Origin: Meridianimarinicoccus zhengii
GTDB taxonomy: Bacteria; Pseudomonadota; Alphaproteobacteria; Rhodobacterales; Rhodobacteraceae
Assembly (NCBI RefSeq): GCF_003254465.1
Contig: NZ_QDFI01000019.1
Span: forward strand, 1 to 64,000
Direction of reading: 5' to 3'
DNA length: 64,000 nt
Shown one piece after another: positions 34,823 through 46,100 of this stretch (position 1 is its first letter; every line of letters begins with the position of its first letter). The notes under the pieces are model-generated. The model was given only the letters and a program-made list of their open reading frames with translations, did not search any database and was not told where the DNA came from. Made by a program: the position numbers and the translations under genes.

Positions 34823-34856
34823 GGGACACGCCCCGCGCGGTCGCGCGCCGCGTCCC
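34823..34856. terminator. possible hairpin between convergent genes
   Basis: GGGAC at 34823-34827 pairs with GTCCC at 34852-34856, with a GC-rich, partly self-complementary interior (CGCGCG repeats). It lies in the 215-base gap between fliA and a convergent gene, where a bidirectional stop would be expected. No T-run is present, and the rest of the gap shows nothing gene-like. Confidence 0.25.
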
Positions 34857-34980
34857 GTTGCGTCGTCGGCACCTGCCTTGATGGCCTTTTACCCGGTTCG
34901 CCCAACGTCGTGAAACGCCGCCCGCTGTCATCCGCCGCGACCTGATAGGGGCCGCGGCAGGAGAGTTCAATGGCGGACGA

Positions 34981-36468
34981 TCAGTCGTCCCAGAGCCAGT
35001 CGTCATCCGCGGCGTCGGTCTTCGGGTCCTGTGCGCCCGGCGCCGCCGCGGAAAAGGCGGCCAGCGCCGCCATGGCGTCGAGATTGACCATCGGCGTGCC
35101 CTTCTTCGGCTTTCGGAAGACCTTGTTCTCAAGACTGTCGACCGCGGCCGGGGCTTCGATCGGTATCGTCTCCGGTTCGCGCGCCATGCCCCGTTCTGCG
35201 GCAAACGTCGGCACGTCGGCCCGGATGGCGCCGTCTGCATCGCCTGTTTCATGTCGGGGTAGCCGCGCCGGTGCGGGCAGGGCGCCACGATCGCGTTCGT
35301 CGCCCCCGTCGCGCGATCCTTCCACGGCGTCGGATGCGGCAAGGGCACTGACGGCATCCGGCGCGGTTTGGCGCGCCGCCGGTTCGGTTTGCGCGCTTGG
35401 CGGTTCGGTGCCCCCGCGCGCGCTGCTGCCACCTGTAGCAACGTGGATCGCCGCCGGGTTGGGCACAAGAATGTCGGCGACAGGCCCGTCTTGCGCTGTG
35501 GTTGGGGGTTCGGCCATTGGCACCGAAACCGACGGTTCGCGCGCCGGAGCGGCAATTGGCGGCATTGCGTCAGGAGCGACACTCCGCTGCACAGCGGGCG
35601 TCACGGCGGCGTCATCCGTGCGAACTTTGGTCGGCGCGGGCGCAGATGCGGATGCTGGCATGTCTCCAGCGTCATCGCGCTGTACCGACGACGCGGCCTC
35701 GGCCAGCGCCGCCAGGGGCTTGGCCCGAGGGTCGTGGCTTTCGTCCTGCGGCTCGGCAACGGACCCGTTCGCATCAGGTGCCATTTCGTCCGGCAGGTCG
35801 CGTTCCGTGGGCAGCTCCGCCCTGGCAAAGGAGACGGGGCGAAACCCCTTGTCTGTTGCGCCCCGGTTCGTTCCAGGTTGGTCGAGACCCATTGCGGGAG
35901 CGTCGGGCATTTGCGCCGCATCTGAGACTTCCCAGGCATCCGCCCGATCCGGTGTTTCGCCGGATTGCGGGTTGGCCGGGGCCGGATCAATGGCTTCCAG
36001 GGTTGATCGCTGCGCATCCGCATCGGCGGATGCGACCTCCGGCGGTGGCACCTGCGCGGACGGATCGGTCAGGGGCTGTGCGGCTGCCGCCGACTCCATC
36101 GCCAGCAGTCTTGCCGCATTGTTGAGATCGAGTTCTGCGAATTTCGACTTCTGAACCTTTTTCGGCGCGGGTGGCGGCGCGGACTCGGGCACCGGTTGCG
36201 ACTCCGGGGCCGGCGCGACCGCCGCAGGCGCCGCCTTCGGTTTCTTCGGTGCCGGAGTCCGGTGCAGATCCTCCAGCGACATGCGCAGCATCATCAGCCG
36301 CGCGGACATGGCCACACGCCGGAAACCCGGCCGCTCCGCATCGTGGAAGGCAGCTTTCAGTTTCGCCAGCGCCGCGCGATCCTCGGTCTTGCGCAACGCG
36401 CGGCGCAGCTTGCGCTGCGCGTCTTGGCTGGCCTGTCCGTGCGGCTGCGGGGCGATTTCTATTGTCAT
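34981..36468 (-). CDS. long disordered protein of unknown function
   Basis: The 495-residue product has a basic helical N-terminal block (about 10-80: [39 protein letters not shown]). Then come about 380 residues rich in Ala, Pro, Asp and Glu with no predicted fold, and a short C-terminal motif ([11 protein letters not shown] ... DDDWLWDD). No signal peptide or membrane segment. ATG with GGGAG seven bases upstream. It is divergent from flgB. I see no clear promoter on its strand. An assembly scaffold or secreted regulator is possible, but no family is recognised. Confidence 0.75.
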   Translation of the reverse strand: MTIEIAPQPHGQASQDAQRKLRRALRKTEDRAALAKLKAAFHDAERPGFRRVAMSARLMMLRMSLEDLHRTPAPKKPKAAPAAVAPAPESQPVPESAPPPAPKKVQKSKFAELDLNNAARLLAMESAAAAQPLTDPSAQVPPPEVASADADAQRSTLEAIDPAPANPQSGETPDRADAWEVSDAAQMPDAPAMGLDQPGTNRGATDKGFRPVSFARAELPTERDLPDEMAPDANGSVAEPQDESHDPRAKPLAALAEAASSVQRDDAGDMPASASAPAPTKVRTDDAAVTPAVQRSVAPDAMPPIAAPAREPSVSVPMAEPPTTAQDGPVADILVPNPAAIHVATGGSSARGGTEPPSAQTEPAARQTAPDAVSALAASDAVEGSRDGGDERDRGALPAPARLPRHETGDADGAIRADVPTFAAERGMAREPETIPIEAPAAVDSLENKVFRKPKKGTPMVNLDAMAALAAFSAAAPGAQDPKTDAADDDWLWDD

Positions 36469-36498
36469 CTGCGAACTCCCGTCGGGTGGACCATCACT

Positions 36499-36514
36499 TG
36501 GCACCGCTCTTGCA
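36499..36514 (+). promoter_or_regulatory. sigma-54 promoter of flgBCDEF
   Basis: TGGCACCGCTCTTGCA is a perfect -24/-12 site. The predicted start near 36525 leaves a 54-base leader to the flgB ATG at 36579. Confidence 0.88.
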
Positions 36515-36578
36515 AATCCCGGTCCAGACGGACGCAGCGACCGGAGATTTCCGGTTCATGGAAAGGAACGATCACGCG

Positions 36579-36965
36579 ATGACGGCGATACGGGATCATC
36601 TGGGCATTCACGCCGACGCGCTCGTGCTGCGCGAACGCCGCGGCATGGTGCTCGCATCGAACGTGGCGAACGCGGCAACGCCGCATTTCAAGGCGCGGGA
36701 TTTCGATTTCGCGGCGGAACTGGCGCGCGCGACGGGCGGGGCGGAACTGACCAGCACCCATGCGCGGCATATCCCGGTCGGGCAGGCGTCCGGTCCTGGC
36801 GGGCTGGGCTATCGCCAGCCGGTGAACCCGTCGCTGGACGGGAACACCGTGGAACTTGCCGTGGAACAGATGGCGTTCTCGGAAAACGCCGTCCGGCACC
36901 AGACCAGCCTGACCTTGCTGAACCGCAAGATCTCGGGCCTGCAACGCGCGATCAGGGGTGAATGA
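36579..36965 (+). CDS. flgB: proximal rod protein FlgB
   Basis: FlgB is the most proximal rod subunit. The 128-residue product has the rod-family N-terminal motif ([28 protein letters not shown]) and a C-terminal helix ([21 protein letters not shown]). I chose the ATG at 36579, with AAAGGA upstream. An ATG at 36558 would add seven residues. The stop overlaps flgC as ATGA. Confidence 0.93.
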   Translation: MTAIRDHLGIHADALVLRERRGMVLASNVANAATPHFKARDFDFAAELARATGGAELTSTHARHIPVGQASGPGGLGYRQPVNPSLDGNTVELAVEQMAFSENAVRHQTSLTLLNRKISGLQRAIRGE

Positions 36966-37384
36966 CCATGACGGGCATCCGTACCGTGTTCGATGTCGCC
37001 GGGCGCGCCATGTCCGCCCAGATGACACGGCTCAACACGATCGCATCCAATATCGCGAATGCCGATGCTGTCGCCGGGTCCGCGGATTCCGCCTTTCGGC
37101 CCCTGCGTCCGGTGTTCGCGACGGTTTATGCCGATCAGGCCGAACGGACGGGCATCGCCACGGTCGATGTGCAGCGGATCGTGCCGCTGGACCGCGAACC
37201 GGCGCAGCTGTTCCGCCCGGATCATCCGAACGCCGATGCCGACGGCTATGTCTATCAGGCCGCGGTGAATACCGACGAGGAAATGGTCGAGATGCTCGAA
37301 GCCGGGCGCCAGTACCAGAACACGCTCGAAGTCGTGTCCACGCTACGCACGCTGATGGCGCGGACCGTTACGATGGGCCAGTGA
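36962..37384 (+). CDS. flgC: proximal rod protein FlgC
   Basis: FlgC is a rod subunit with FlgB and FlgF. The 140-residue product has the N-terminal motif [20 protein letters not shown] and the C-terminal motif [22 protein letters not shown] typical of rod and hook proteins. An ATG two codons downstream (36968) is also possible. ATGA overlap with flgB. Confidence 0.95.
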   Translation: MTMTGIRTVFDVAGRAMSAQMTRLNTIASNIANADAVAGSADSAFRPLRPVFATVYADQAERTGIATVDVQRIVPLDREPAQLFRPDHPNADADGYVYQAAVNTDEEMVEMLEAGRQYQNTLEVVSTLRTLMARTVTMGQ

Positions 37385-37409
37385 GCCCGGCACAGTCAGG
37401 AGGCCCGAG

Positions 37410-38090
37410 ATGACCACGATCGCCACGCAGGCCAGCCCCTTTGCGGGACTCACCGGAACCACCGCGGGCCAGGGCGCGGGCCCGATCAAGGGCGACCTCG
37501 GACAGCAGGATTTTCTCAAGCTGATGACGACGCAGTTGCAGAACCAGGACCCGTTCGCCCCGATGGAGAACGGCGAATTCCTTGGCCAGATGGCCCAGTT
37601 CTCTACGGTGTCCGGGATCGAGCAGTTGAACACGACGCTCGGACAGATCGGCGACCAGATCGGTGAGTTCCGTATCGCGACGGCGTCCACGCTGCTCGGG
37701 CAGGAGGTTCTCGTGCCCGGCAACCTTGCCCGCCCGGATGCCGAGGGGCGGATCACCGGCGCCGTCGAATTGGCCGAACCCGCGGACGTGTTGACCGTGA
37801 CCTTTTCAGACGCGCGCAACGGGGCGCTTCTGCACACCCAGACGCTTGGTGCGCAGGCGGCCGGAATGGTCGGCTTCACATGGGACGACGTGTCAGCATC
37901 GGTGCGCGACAGCGGCAGGCCGGTGCAGATCTCGGTCGCCGCCACCGCCGACGGCAAGACCGAAGCGGTCGGCCCCGCGGTCTTTGCACGCGTAATGTCC
38001 GTCACCATGGACCGCGCTGCGGGGGATTACGCGCTCGAACTTCGGGACCAGGGCAAGGTTCCGGGCAACACCGTCATGGGTCTGCGCTGA
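37410..38090 (+). CDS. flgD: hook cap / hook assembly protein FlgD
   Basis: FlgD caps the growing hook. The 226-residue product has the conserved N-terminal block (LGQQDFLKLMTTQLQNQDPFAPMENGEFLGQMAQFSTVSGIEQLN region) and a C-terminal Ig/tudor-like domain. AGGAGG lies before its ATG. Confidence 0.95.
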   Translation: MTTIATQASPFAGLTGTTAGQGAGPIKGDLGQQDFLKLMTTQLQNQDPFAPMENGEFLGQMAQFSTVSGIEQLNTTLGQIGDQIGEFRIATASTLLGQEVLVPGNLARPDAEGRITGAVELAEPADVLTVTFSDARNGALLHTQTLGAQAAGMVGFTWDDVSASVRDSGRPVQISVAATADGKTEAVGPAVFARVMSVTMDRAAGDYALELRDQGKVPGNTVMGLR

Positions 38091-38117
38091 GCGCGCCACC
38101 CAACAGGAGCATCTGAC

Positions 38118-39371
38118 ATGTCCACGCAAATCGCCCTTACCGGCCTGAAGGCCGCACAATCCGACATCTCGAACACCTCGCACAACATCGCGAATGTCGG
38201 GACCACCGGATATCAGCGTAGCCGGACCGAATTCGGCGATCTTTTCTCGGTCTCGCCCATGAACAACCCGCGCACGCAGATCGGGTCAGGGGTCAAGCTG
38301 CTGGCCACGCAGCGCATCTTCGATCAAGGCGCAGTCACGACGACCGGCAATGCCTTCGATCTCGCGCTTGAGGGGCCGGGGTTCTTCACGGTGCAAAGCA
38401 CCGAAACCGGCGGCCGGGCCTATTCGCGGGCCGGGGCGTTCAACATCGATGCGACCGGTCGCGTGATGGACTCCAGCGGCGATTTCCTGCTCGGCTTTCC
38501 CGTGTCGCTCGATGGCACGCCGCTTTCACGCGACCCGGCGGCGATGACACCGATTTCCATCGCGTCCCAGACCGGAGTCGCCGCGGCGACCGAGAATGTC
38601 GATCTTCGGCTCAATTTCCCGGCAACAGGTGCGGGACGGCAGGTTGCGGTGCCGCCGGGCGTCGCGTTCAATCCGGGCGACCCGACGAGCTACGCCGCCT
38701 CGACACCTATGTCGATCCTCAACGCCGACGGGCAGCCCGTCGATGCCATCGCCTATTTCGTGAAGACGGCGGAACCGACCGCGGCGAGCACGGAAACCCG
38801 CTATGCCGTCCAGCTGTCCTACGAAGGCGCCATCATGACGCCGCCCGCGGCACCGGAGGAGATCGTCTTCGACGCTTTCGGCACGCAGATCGGCGGGTTC
38901 GCGGACCAGACCTTCACGGGCATGGCGGGGAACCTGACGCTCAATTTCACGGGCGCGCAGATGTCGCCCGACGGTTTCAGCGTGCTCAGCATCGACCAGG
39001 ACGGCCAGACGCGCCGGACTCTGAGCAATGTCGATATCGCCAAGGACGGCGTGATCTGGGCCACCTACGGGTCCGAGGATGCCGTGGCTATCGGGCAGAT
39101 CGGTCTTGCGAACTTTGCGAATGCCAACGGCATGAAGCAGATCGGGAACGCGACCTATGTCGAAACGGGCGAGTCCGGTGGCCCGATCATCGGTGAGGGC
39201 GGGTCCGCCGGGTTCGGGTCGATCCGCTCGGGCGCGCTCGAATCCTCCAATGTCGATCTGACGGACGAACTGGTCCATCTCATTACGGCGCAGCGCAATT
39301 ACCAGGCGTCGGCCAAGGCGCTCGAAACGTCTACGGCTCTGACCCAGACCATCATGAACATGCGTAGCTGA
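38118..39371 (+). CDS. flgE: flagellar hook protein FlgE
   Basis: FlgE polymerises into the hook. The 417-residue product has the hook-family N-terminus (SQTALTGLKAAQSDISNTSHNIANVGTTGYQ-type motif, here starting MSTQIALTGLKAAQSDISNT), the FlgE/F/G central beta region and the C-terminal helix (LVHLITAQRNYQASAKALET). Length is typical. ACAGGAG precedes the ATG. Confidence 0.96.
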   Translation: MSTQIALTGLKAAQSDISNTSHNIANVGTTGYQRSRTEFGDLFSVSPMNNPRTQIGSGVKLLATQRIFDQGAVTTTGNAFDLALEGPGFFTVQSTETGGRAYSRAGAFNIDATGRVMDSSGDFLLGFPVSLDGTPLSRDPAAMTPISIASQTGVAAATENVDLRLNFPATGAGRQVAVPPGVAFNPGDPTSYAASTPMSILNADGQPVDAIAYFVKTAEPTAASTETRYAVQLSYEGAIMTPPAAPEEIVFDAFGTQIGGFADQTFTGMAGNLTLNFTGAQMSPDGFSVLSIDQDGQTRRTLSNVDIAKDGVIWATYGSEDAVAIGQIGLANFANANGMKQIGNATYVETGESGGPIIGEGGSAGFGSIRSGALESSNVDLTDELVHLITAQRNYQASAKALETSTALTQTIMNMRS

Positions 39372-39383
39372 GATTGATATGCC

Positions 39384-40139
39384 ATGGACCGGATGATCCA
39401 TACCGCTCTGAACGCGCTGGCCGTGCGGCGTGACGCCAAGACGACGCAGGCCCAGAACCTCGCCAACATGAACGTGCCGGGCTTCCGCCGCGATCTGGAA
39501 AACGACGGCGGCACGATGTTCCTCGAACAGATGCGTGCCGCCAGCAGCCGGGCGTTCCGGATGGAAACTGGGCCTGCGGGCTTTTCCGCCAAAGCCGGAT
39601 TCTTGAACCCGACCGGCGAAGACCTCGATGTCGCCATCGCGGACCAGGGCTATTTCTTCATCCGCCCGGAAAACGGCGACCCGGCGCTGTCGCGGCGCGG
39701 GGACCTGCGTATCGACGCGGACGGCGTGCTGCGCAACGGCGCGGGCGATGTGATGCTCGGCATCGACCAGGAACAGATCGTCGTGCCGGCCCACAGGTCG
39801 GTGACGATCAACGAGCTGGGGGAAATCCGGATCGCGCCGCAGGGCGGCGAACCGGGCGAAGTCGTTCTGGTCGGCACGCTGGCGACGGCGGCGCCACCCG
39901 TGACGGATCTGGCCAAGGGGCTGGACGGGCATATCCGCCCCAAGGACGGCCCGCTGCCTGCACCGGATCAGCAGGCACGGGTTCTTCAGGGCACGCTCGA
40001 AGGCAGCAACGTGAACCCCGTCGAGGAACTGATCGCGTCGATCGACCTGCAACGCAGCTTCGAGCTGGGCGTGCGCATGATCTCGACGGCGCGGGAAATC
40101 GACGAGGCCGGCGCCAGCCTGATGCGCGCGCCGGAGTGA
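39384..40139 (+). CDS. flgF: proximal rod protein FlgF
   Basis: FlgF is a rod subunit. The 251-residue product has the motif AQNLANMNVPGFRRDL near the N-terminus, the FlgF/FlgG central domain (AIADQGYFFIRPENGD; LRIDADGVLRNGAGDVMLG) and the C-terminal VEELIASIDLQRSFELGV helix. It is the last gene before the 152-base gap carrying the flgG promoter. Confidence 0.94.
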   Translation: MDRMIHTALNALAVRRDAKTTQAQNLANMNVPGFRRDLENDGGTMFLEQMRAASSRAFRMETGPAGFSAKAGFLNPTGEDLDVAIADQGYFFIRPENGDPALSRRGDLRIDADGVLRNGAGDVMLGIDQEQIVVPAHRSVTINELGEIRIAPQGGEPGEVVLVGTLATAAPPVTDLAKGLDGHIRPKDGPLPAPDQQARVLQGTLEGSNVNPVEELIASIDLQRSFELGVRMISTAREIDEAGASLMRAPE

Positions 40140-40181
40140 TCCAGCGCGGGCGCGTTCCGGCAGGCGCGCCGATGTCCGCGG

Positions 40182-40195
40182 CATGGCCGGCCATG
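40182..40195. repeat. 14-base palindrome upstream of flgG promoter
   Basis: CATGGCCGGCCATG is a perfect palindrome ending 20 bases before the -24 box of the flgG promoter. It could be a protein-binding site. The GC content makes a chance origin possible. Confidence 0.35.
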
Positions 40196-40214
40196 TCACC
40201 GGCGCGCGACGGTC

Positions 40215-40230
40215 TGGCACGGCGCTTGCA
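40215..40230 (+). promoter_or_regulatory. sigma-54 promoter of flgGHIJKL
   Basis: TGGCACGGCGCTTGCA is a perfect -24/-12 site. The predicted start near 40241 leaves a 51-base leader. That leader contains a 7-base-pair hairpin (CGCGCCC at 40252-40258 with GGGCGCG at 40264-40270). Confidence 0.88.
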
Positions 40231-40291
40231 GTCATATCCGCGACCGTGACCCGCGCCCCCGCTGGGCGCGCAGGAAACAGGAGAGCGGATC

Positions 40292-41080
40292 ATGTCGTCA
40301 AGCGCGATGCACGTGGCGAAGACCGGGTTGAATGCGCAGCAATCGCGCATGCAGGTCATTTCCAACAACCTTGCCAACGTCAACACCACGGGGTTCAAGC
40401 GGGACCGGGCCAATTTCGAAAGCCTGCTCTACCAAGTCTACAGGCCCGGCGGCGCCCAGACATCCGAGGCGACTGCCCTGACATCGCCATCGGCGCTGGG
40501 AACGGGCGTGCGCATGGTCAGCACCGAGAAACTCTACAGCCAGGGCGCGCTGACCAACACCGAGAACGCGCTTGATCTTGCGATCGACGGGCAGGGCTTC
40601 TTCCAGGTGCTCATGCCCGACGGCCGGATCGGGTACACGCGGAACGGGACGTTCTCGCGCAATGCCGAGGGCACGCTGACCAATTCCAGCGGCTACGTGA
40701 TCCAGCCCGAAATCAACATTCCCGAGAACGTGTCGAGCATCACGATTTCCGCCGACGGGATCGTGAGCGTGACCGAGGCGGGCGAGGCCGACGCACAGGA
40801 AGTGGGGCAGATCACCATCGCCCGGTTCGGCAATCCGCGCGGCTTGCAGCCCGTGGGCGAGACGCTCGCGGTGGAAACCCCGGCCAGCGGCGCACCGGCC
40901 ATCGGCAACCCGCTGGAGGACGGCGCGGGCAAGCTGGTGCAGGGCGCGCTTGAGTCCTCCAACGTGAACGTCGTCCAGGAACTCGTGGACATGATCGAGG
41001 CGCAGCGCGCCTACGAGGTCAATTCCAAATCCATCTCCGCATCGGACGAAATGATGCGGTTCCTGTCGAACAAGCTCTGA
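40292..41080 (+). CDS. flgG: distal rod protein FlgG
   Basis: FlgG forms the distal rod. The 262-residue product has the motif MQVISNNLANVNTTGFKRDR, the FlgG insert region with YSQGALTNTENALDLAIDGQ, and the C-terminal LVDMIEAQRAYEVNSKSI helix. Length matches the family. ACAGGAG lies before its ATG. Confidence 0.97.
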   Translation: MSSSAMHVAKTGLNAQQSRMQVISNNLANVNTTGFKRDRANFESLLYQVYRPGGAQTSEATALTSPSALGTGVRMVSTEKLYSQGALTNTENALDLAIDGQGFFQVLMPDGRIGYTRNGTFSRNAEGTLTNSSGYVIQPEINIPENVSSITISADGIVSVTEAGEADAQEVGQITIARFGNPRGLQPVGETLAVETPASGAPAIGNPLEDGAGKLVQGALESSNVNVVQELVDMIEAQRAYEVNSKSISASDEMMRFLSNKL

Positions 41081-41090
41081 GGTGACCGCG

Positions 41091-41747
41091 ATGCCGCGCC
41101 TGTTTCTCATCCTGCCGGTCGCGCTGGCCGCCTGCAGTACCGTCGTCGAGGACCGCGCTTCGGATGCCTATGCGCCGGTTTTCCCGACGCAGGACATCCA
41201 AACCCGCGGCGGCCTGCCGACCGGGGCGATCTATGGCGGTGGCGACATGGGCCTGTTCGCCACCGACCGGCGTGCCGCGCGCGTCGGCGACATCCTGACC
41301 GTCGAACTCGACGAACGCTTCGCCGCGCGCAAGTCGCAGGCTGCCAGCGCCACCAAGACCGACAGTTTCGAACTTGACCTTCCGTCGGGCCTGCGCGTCG
41401 GTATCAACGACGCCGATATCACCAGCGGGACGAACCAGGATTTCGACGGGCAGGGATCGGCCAGCCAGTCCAACTCGCTGTCCGGGCGCATGTCCGTGTC
41501 GGTCGTGCGCGTGCTGCCGGGCGAGAACCTGGAAATCATGGGCCAGAAGAAGCTGACGCTGAACAATGGCGACGAATACATCCGGCTCAGCGGCGTGGTG
41601 CGGCAGGCCGACATCTCGGCGGACAACGTGATCCAGTCCGACCGCATCGCCCATGCCGACATCAAGTATGTCGGCGCAGGGCAGATCGCGGATGCAGGCA
41701 GGCAGGGCTGGATGCGCCGTGCGGCCAACACCCTGTCGCCATTCTGA
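41091..41747 (+). CDS. flgH: L-ring lipoprotein FlgH
   Basis: FlgH forms the outer-membrane L ring. The 218-residue product begins with a lipoprotein signal ending LAAC (about residue 15). It has the FlgH blocks [21 protein letters not shown] and [19 protein letters not shown]. The ATG at 41091 has GAGGTG upstream and gives a proper signal. The GTG at 41082 is less likely. Confidence 0.95.
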   Translation: MPRLFLILPVALAACSTVVEDRASDAYAPVFPTQDIQTRGGLPTGAIYGGGDMGLFATDRRAARVGDILTVELDERFAARKSQAASATKTDSFELDLPSGLRVGINDADITSGTNQDFDGQGSASQSNSLSGRMSVSVVRVLPGENLEIMGQKKLTLNNGDEYIRLSGVVRQADISADNVIQSDRIAHADIKYVGAGQIADAGRQGWMRRAANTLSPF

Positions 41748-41755
41748 GCCCCGCC

Positions 41756-42871
41756 ATGCGCCGCCTGTCCGTCATCCTGCTGTTCTGCCTTATGGCGCTG
41801 CCGGTCCACGCCGACCGGCTGAAGGACCTTGCCGCCGTCGCCGGGGTCCGATCCAACCCGCTTGTGGGCTACGGGCTCGTGGTGGGTCTGACGGGCACGG
41901 GGGACGGCAATTCGCGGCTGACCCAGCAATCGATGCAGTCGCTGATCTCGCGGCTCGGGCTCCAGATCGAGGTCGACGATCTCGACGCGCGCAACGCCGC
42001 GGCCGTCATGGTGACGGCGGAACTGTCGCCCTTCGTCAAGCCGGGCCAGACAATGGACGTGACGGTGTCCACCGCGGGGCGGGCCAAGTCGCTGCGCGGC
42101 GGCACGCTGCTGATGACCCCGCTTCTGGGTGCGGATGGAGAGGTCTATGCCATCGCGCAGGGCAATCTCGTGGTTGGCGGGCTGGGCGTGCAGGGCAATG
42201 ACGGATCGTCGCTGACGGTCAACGTGCCCACGGTCGGGCGCATCCCGGGCGGCGGGCTGGTCGAGCGCCCGATCGAGACCCCTTTCCTGCAGGCCGAATT
42301 CCTGCTCTTGAACCTCCACCGCAACGACTTTTCCACCGCGGCCGCCGTGGTCCGGGCGATCAACGATGTCTTCGGGCCGTCGGTGTCGGTCGCCATCGAT
42401 GGCACGACCGTGCGCGTGCGCGCACCGTCGGACCCGGCGCAGCGGGTGTCCTTCATGAGCCTTCTGGAGAATATCGAGGTCGAACCCGCTGCCGGTCCCG
42501 CGCAGGTCATCGTCAACTCGCGCAGCGGCACCATCGTGATCGGCGGCGAGGTGCGCGTGACGCCCACCGCCATCACCCACGGATCGCTGACCGTGCGCGT
42601 GAACGAAGATTTCAACGTCGCGCAGGGCGCGTCGGTCGTGGTGGGCAACGGGCAGACCGTGGTCGCACCGAACGACCCGGTCGTGACGCCCGACACCGAC
42701 ATCACGGTGGAAGAGGAAGAGGGCCGCGCCTTCCTGTTCGCGCCCGGCGTGTCGCTGTCGGAACTCGTGGACGCGATCAACGCCGTGGGCGCCACGCCGT
42801 CCGACCTTGTGGCGATCCTCGAAGCCCTGCACCGCGCAGGCGCGCTGCGCGCCGAACTCATCGTGATCTGA
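41756..42871 (+). CDS. flgI: P-ring protein FlgI
   Basis: FlgI forms the periplasmic P ring. The 371-residue product has a signal peptide cut near HADR (about 20) and the family start [20 protein letters not shown]. The [12 protein letters not shown] and [16 protein letters not shown] blocks follow. Eight bases separate it from flgH. Its chaperone FlgA is encoded at 29278-30006. Confidence 0.97.
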   Translation: MRRLSVILLFCLMALPVHADRLKDLAAVAGVRSNPLVGYGLVVGLTGTGDGNSRLTQQSMQSLISRLGLQIEVDDLDARNAAAVMVTAELSPFVKPGQTMDVTVSTAGRAKSLRGGTLLMTPLLGADGEVYAIAQGNLVVGGLGVQGNDGSSLTVNVPTVGRIPGGGLVERPIETPFLQAEFLLLNLHRNDFSTAAAVVRAINDVFGPSVSVAIDGTTVRVRAPSDPAQRVSFMSLLENIEVEPAAGPAQVIVNSRSGTIVIGGEVRVTPTAITHGSLTVRVNEDFNVAQGASVVVGNGQTVVAPNDPVVTPDTDITVEEEEGRAFLFAPGVSLSELVDAINAVGATPSDLVAILEALHRAGALRAELIVI

Positions 42872-42880
42872 GGGGCCGCC

Positions 42881-43189
42881 ATGCTGATCTCGAACACCTC
42901 CACACAGGCCTTGCAGCCGACCGGCGGAGACACGACGGCGGAAGGCCCCGACAGGCTCCGCGCGGCCGCGCAGGCGTTCGAATCCGTGTTCCTGCAGGAG
43001 CTGATGAAATCGGGGCGGGCCGCGCAGCTGGGCGAGGATATCCTAGGCAGCAGCGCCGCGGACACGCACCGGTCGCTTCTCGACATGCAACTGGCCGACA
43101 GCGCGTCACGGCGCACGGATTTCGGGATCGCGCAGGCGGTGTATGACCAGTTCGCCGGTCATGTGCCCGGCACGCGGCGCGGAGGATGA
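42881..43189 (+). CDS. flgJ: rod-binding protein FlgJ, single-domain form
   Basis: The 102-residue product contains only the N-terminal rod-binding domain of FlgJ (AAAQAFESVFLQELMKSGR; DMQLADSASRRTDFGIAQAVYDQF). Enterobacterial FlgJ is about 310 residues and carries a muramidase domain. Here the wall-cutting activity is supplied by a separate gene at 48654-49589, as reported for R. sphaeroides FlgJ and SltF. ATGA overlap with flgK. Confidence 0.93.
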   Translation: MLISNTSTQALQPTGGDTTAEGPDRLRAAAQAFESVFLQELMKSGRAAQLGEDILGSSAADTHRSLLDMQLADSASRRTDFGIAQAVYDQFAGHVPGTRRGG

Positions 43190-46100
43190 GCGGGCTTCTC
43201 GACATCGGGCGGAGCGGGCTGCTCGCCTACCGCACGGCGCTGAACGTGACCGGCGAGAACATCGCCAATGTCGAAACCGAAGGCTACCGGCGCCGCGATA
43301 TCGATCTCGAGGAGATCGCGGGCGCGCGCGCGTCGATCCTTGCGCGCGGCACGGACGGGCAGGGCGTGAACGTCTCGGACGTGCGGCGCGCCTTCGACGC
43401 GCTGCTGGTCGCACGCACGAACACCGCGACCAGCGCGCTGGGGCGGTCCGACACGCTTGCCGCGAAACTCAAGGCGCTTGAAGACCAGATGGCGCCGGGT
43501 GCAGGCGGGCTTATCGACATGATGGACGGCATGTTCGACGCGATGACGGCCGCGGCGCAGGCGCCGGACGACACAGGCTTGCGGCACGTCGTCATGACCG
43601 CGGCGGATGCCTTTGCCGGGTCCGTCCGGGCGATGGCGGACGGCATGGACACCCTGCGCCGCGGCACCGATGCCGAAATGGCGCAGGCCGTGGACCGGGC
43701 CAACAGCCTGATGACCGACCTTGCCGACCTGCAGGGGCGCATGGCGACACTCGGGGATCGCGGCGGGCGCAACCCGCTTCTAGATCAGCGCGACCGGATG
43801 ATCGGGGACCTTGCCGAACTGACCGATCTGACCGTCAGCTATGACGATGCCGGCATAGCGACACTGCGTTTCGGGGCCACGGCGGGCGGACCCGTCATGG
43901 TGGATGGCAGCCGGACGGCGCGTCTGTCGCTGACGGATGCGGGGCATATCGCGATCCGGCAGGCGGGCGTCGGGGGCGCGGTACAGACCCGCGCACCGGT
44001 GGGTGGAGCCCTTGGCGGCCATGCTGCCGCCGGGGTCGCCGTCGATGCGGCGGTGGCCAATCTCGATGTCTGGGCCGCCGGGATAGCATCGGACATGAAC
44101 GCGGTCCATGCCCAGGGGCTCGATGCCATGGGCGATGGGGGTGGCGCGCTGTTCGCGCTGGATGGCTGGGATGTGCGCGCGGCCCCGATCAATCGCGGCA
44201 CGAGTTTCGCCGATGTCGTCGCGACCGATGCAGCCCGCGCGCCGGAGGGACCGGTGACGCTGGTCTACGAAGCGGCCCTGACGGCATGGCAGGCCCTTGA
44301 CGGGACCGGGGCCCCGGTCGGCAGCGGTGCGGCGCGGATCGACGTGCCGGGGCTGAGTGTCGAGATCACGGGATCGCCCGCCGATGGCGATATCCTCAGG
44401 CTCGATGCAACCCACGGGGCCGCGGCCAACATGCGGTTCGTGCCGACCGATCCAGGCCGGATCGCGGCGGCGGCGCGGCTTCACGTCTCTGCCGACCCCG
44501 CGAATGCCGGCGCCGCCACCTTGCAGGCCACGCCATCGCCGCCCGCGGCCACCGGGCTTGCCGACCTGGGCGCGCTTCTGGGAACGGCCGCGTCGCCGTT
44601 GACCGCGGTCGAATTCCTGGCCGAGGGCGTCGCGGGTATCATTCCCGCCGGATCGCAGGCGGGATCGCTTGCAAGCCTGTCGGTGCAGGCACAGGCGGCG
44701 TTCGACATCCCGCCTGCCGCGGTGGGCGCCAGCACGAGCCTGTCGTTCACGCTGGACGGCGTGTCGCATGACGTGGACCTGACGACCGACCCGCTTGGCG
44801 CGCCGGTCGCGCCGTGGGGCGACATGGCCGACCTTGCCGCCATGCTCAACGACGGTACCGTGGTTACCGGTACGGGCGCGACGATGGCCGAACTGGGCCT
44901 GTTCGCCGCCGGCAGCGGGGGCACGCTGACGCTGGCGGCGGCGCGCGGCGAATTCGGGGCCGCGACGATGGATGGAACCGGCGGGCCCTTCGCCGCGGCG
45001 ATCCAGCCAGCCGCGCCCGACGCGGGATCGCTGCGCCTGTTCACCCGCGAAGGGCGACAGGTGTCGGGCCCGCAAATGGACCCGGTGACCGCCGCCGCCT
45101 TTCTGACGCCGGCCAACGGCTTCGCCGAGGGCGCCGTATACGTGCATGCGCCGGGGGATTACCGGGGGGCCGCGATATCGCAGGCCGTGACCGGAGGGGC
45201 GCATGCGCTGGCCGTGGACGGCGGCGGGCTTGTCACATGGACGGGGGTGGCCGCGGCCCCGGCAGCCCCGGCGCGGACACTCGAGATCGTGACGGTGGCG
45301 GGCGGTGCTGCGACCATCGCCGTGCCCGAGGGCGCTTCGGCCCGGCGGGTCGCGGGTCTTGTCGATGCGGCAGTCCCCGTGCAGGCCGCGGCAAGCACCC
45401 ACGCGACCCTGTCCGGCGTGGCCGACGGGGCGCTGTCTTTCACGCTGCGCGGCGACAACCTGCAGCCGATCGCGATCTCGGGCGATGTGCTCGGTGGCCG
45501 GCTGGATGATATCGCGGCGGCGGTCAACGCGGCGTCGGGACAGACCGGGATCACGGCGGACCTGTCGCCGGACGGTCTGCGCATGATGCTGACCCATGGC
45601 GCGGGCGCCGATATCGGCCTCGACGGCGTCACCCACACGGCGGGGACCGGCGTCACGCTGGCCCGGACCGATGCCGCGGGGCAATCGCTGGGCGCGTCCG
45701 TCACGCTGGGCGGCCCCGGCGACACGGCGGCGCGCATCACCGGGCAGGTCCGGCTGTCGGGGCCGTCACCGTTCGAGGCGGGCTACGGACCCACCGCCAG
45801 TTCCGCGCGCGATCCGCTTGCCGGGGGGCTCGTGTCCGTGACGACTGCGGCCGCGGGTGCGCAGCAGACCATGGCGTTCCGGTTCGATGCGGCGCTGGAC
45901 GGCAGCCATGCGGCAGCGGACGGCACCGCCGCAGTGGCCGCGGCCACGACATACACGGCCGAGTTCACCGGCGGCGATGGCATGCTCTGGACCGCGACGG
46001 CCGATGCGCTGGCCGACGGCATCGGCTCTGCGGCCGACGCGGCGCACGCGATGGCCGCGTCCTTTCGCAGCGCGGCCCCGACCAGCCGCATCACGGGCGC

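Noticed and set aside
42881-43189. flgJ as a truncated pseudogene
   Set aside because: The rod-binding domain is complete and a separate lytic transglycosylase is present, the known split arrangement of R. sphaeroides.
43780-45684. 634-codon minus-strand frame opposite flgK
   Set aside because: Shadow of flgK; composition is non-protein-like and there is no ribosome site.
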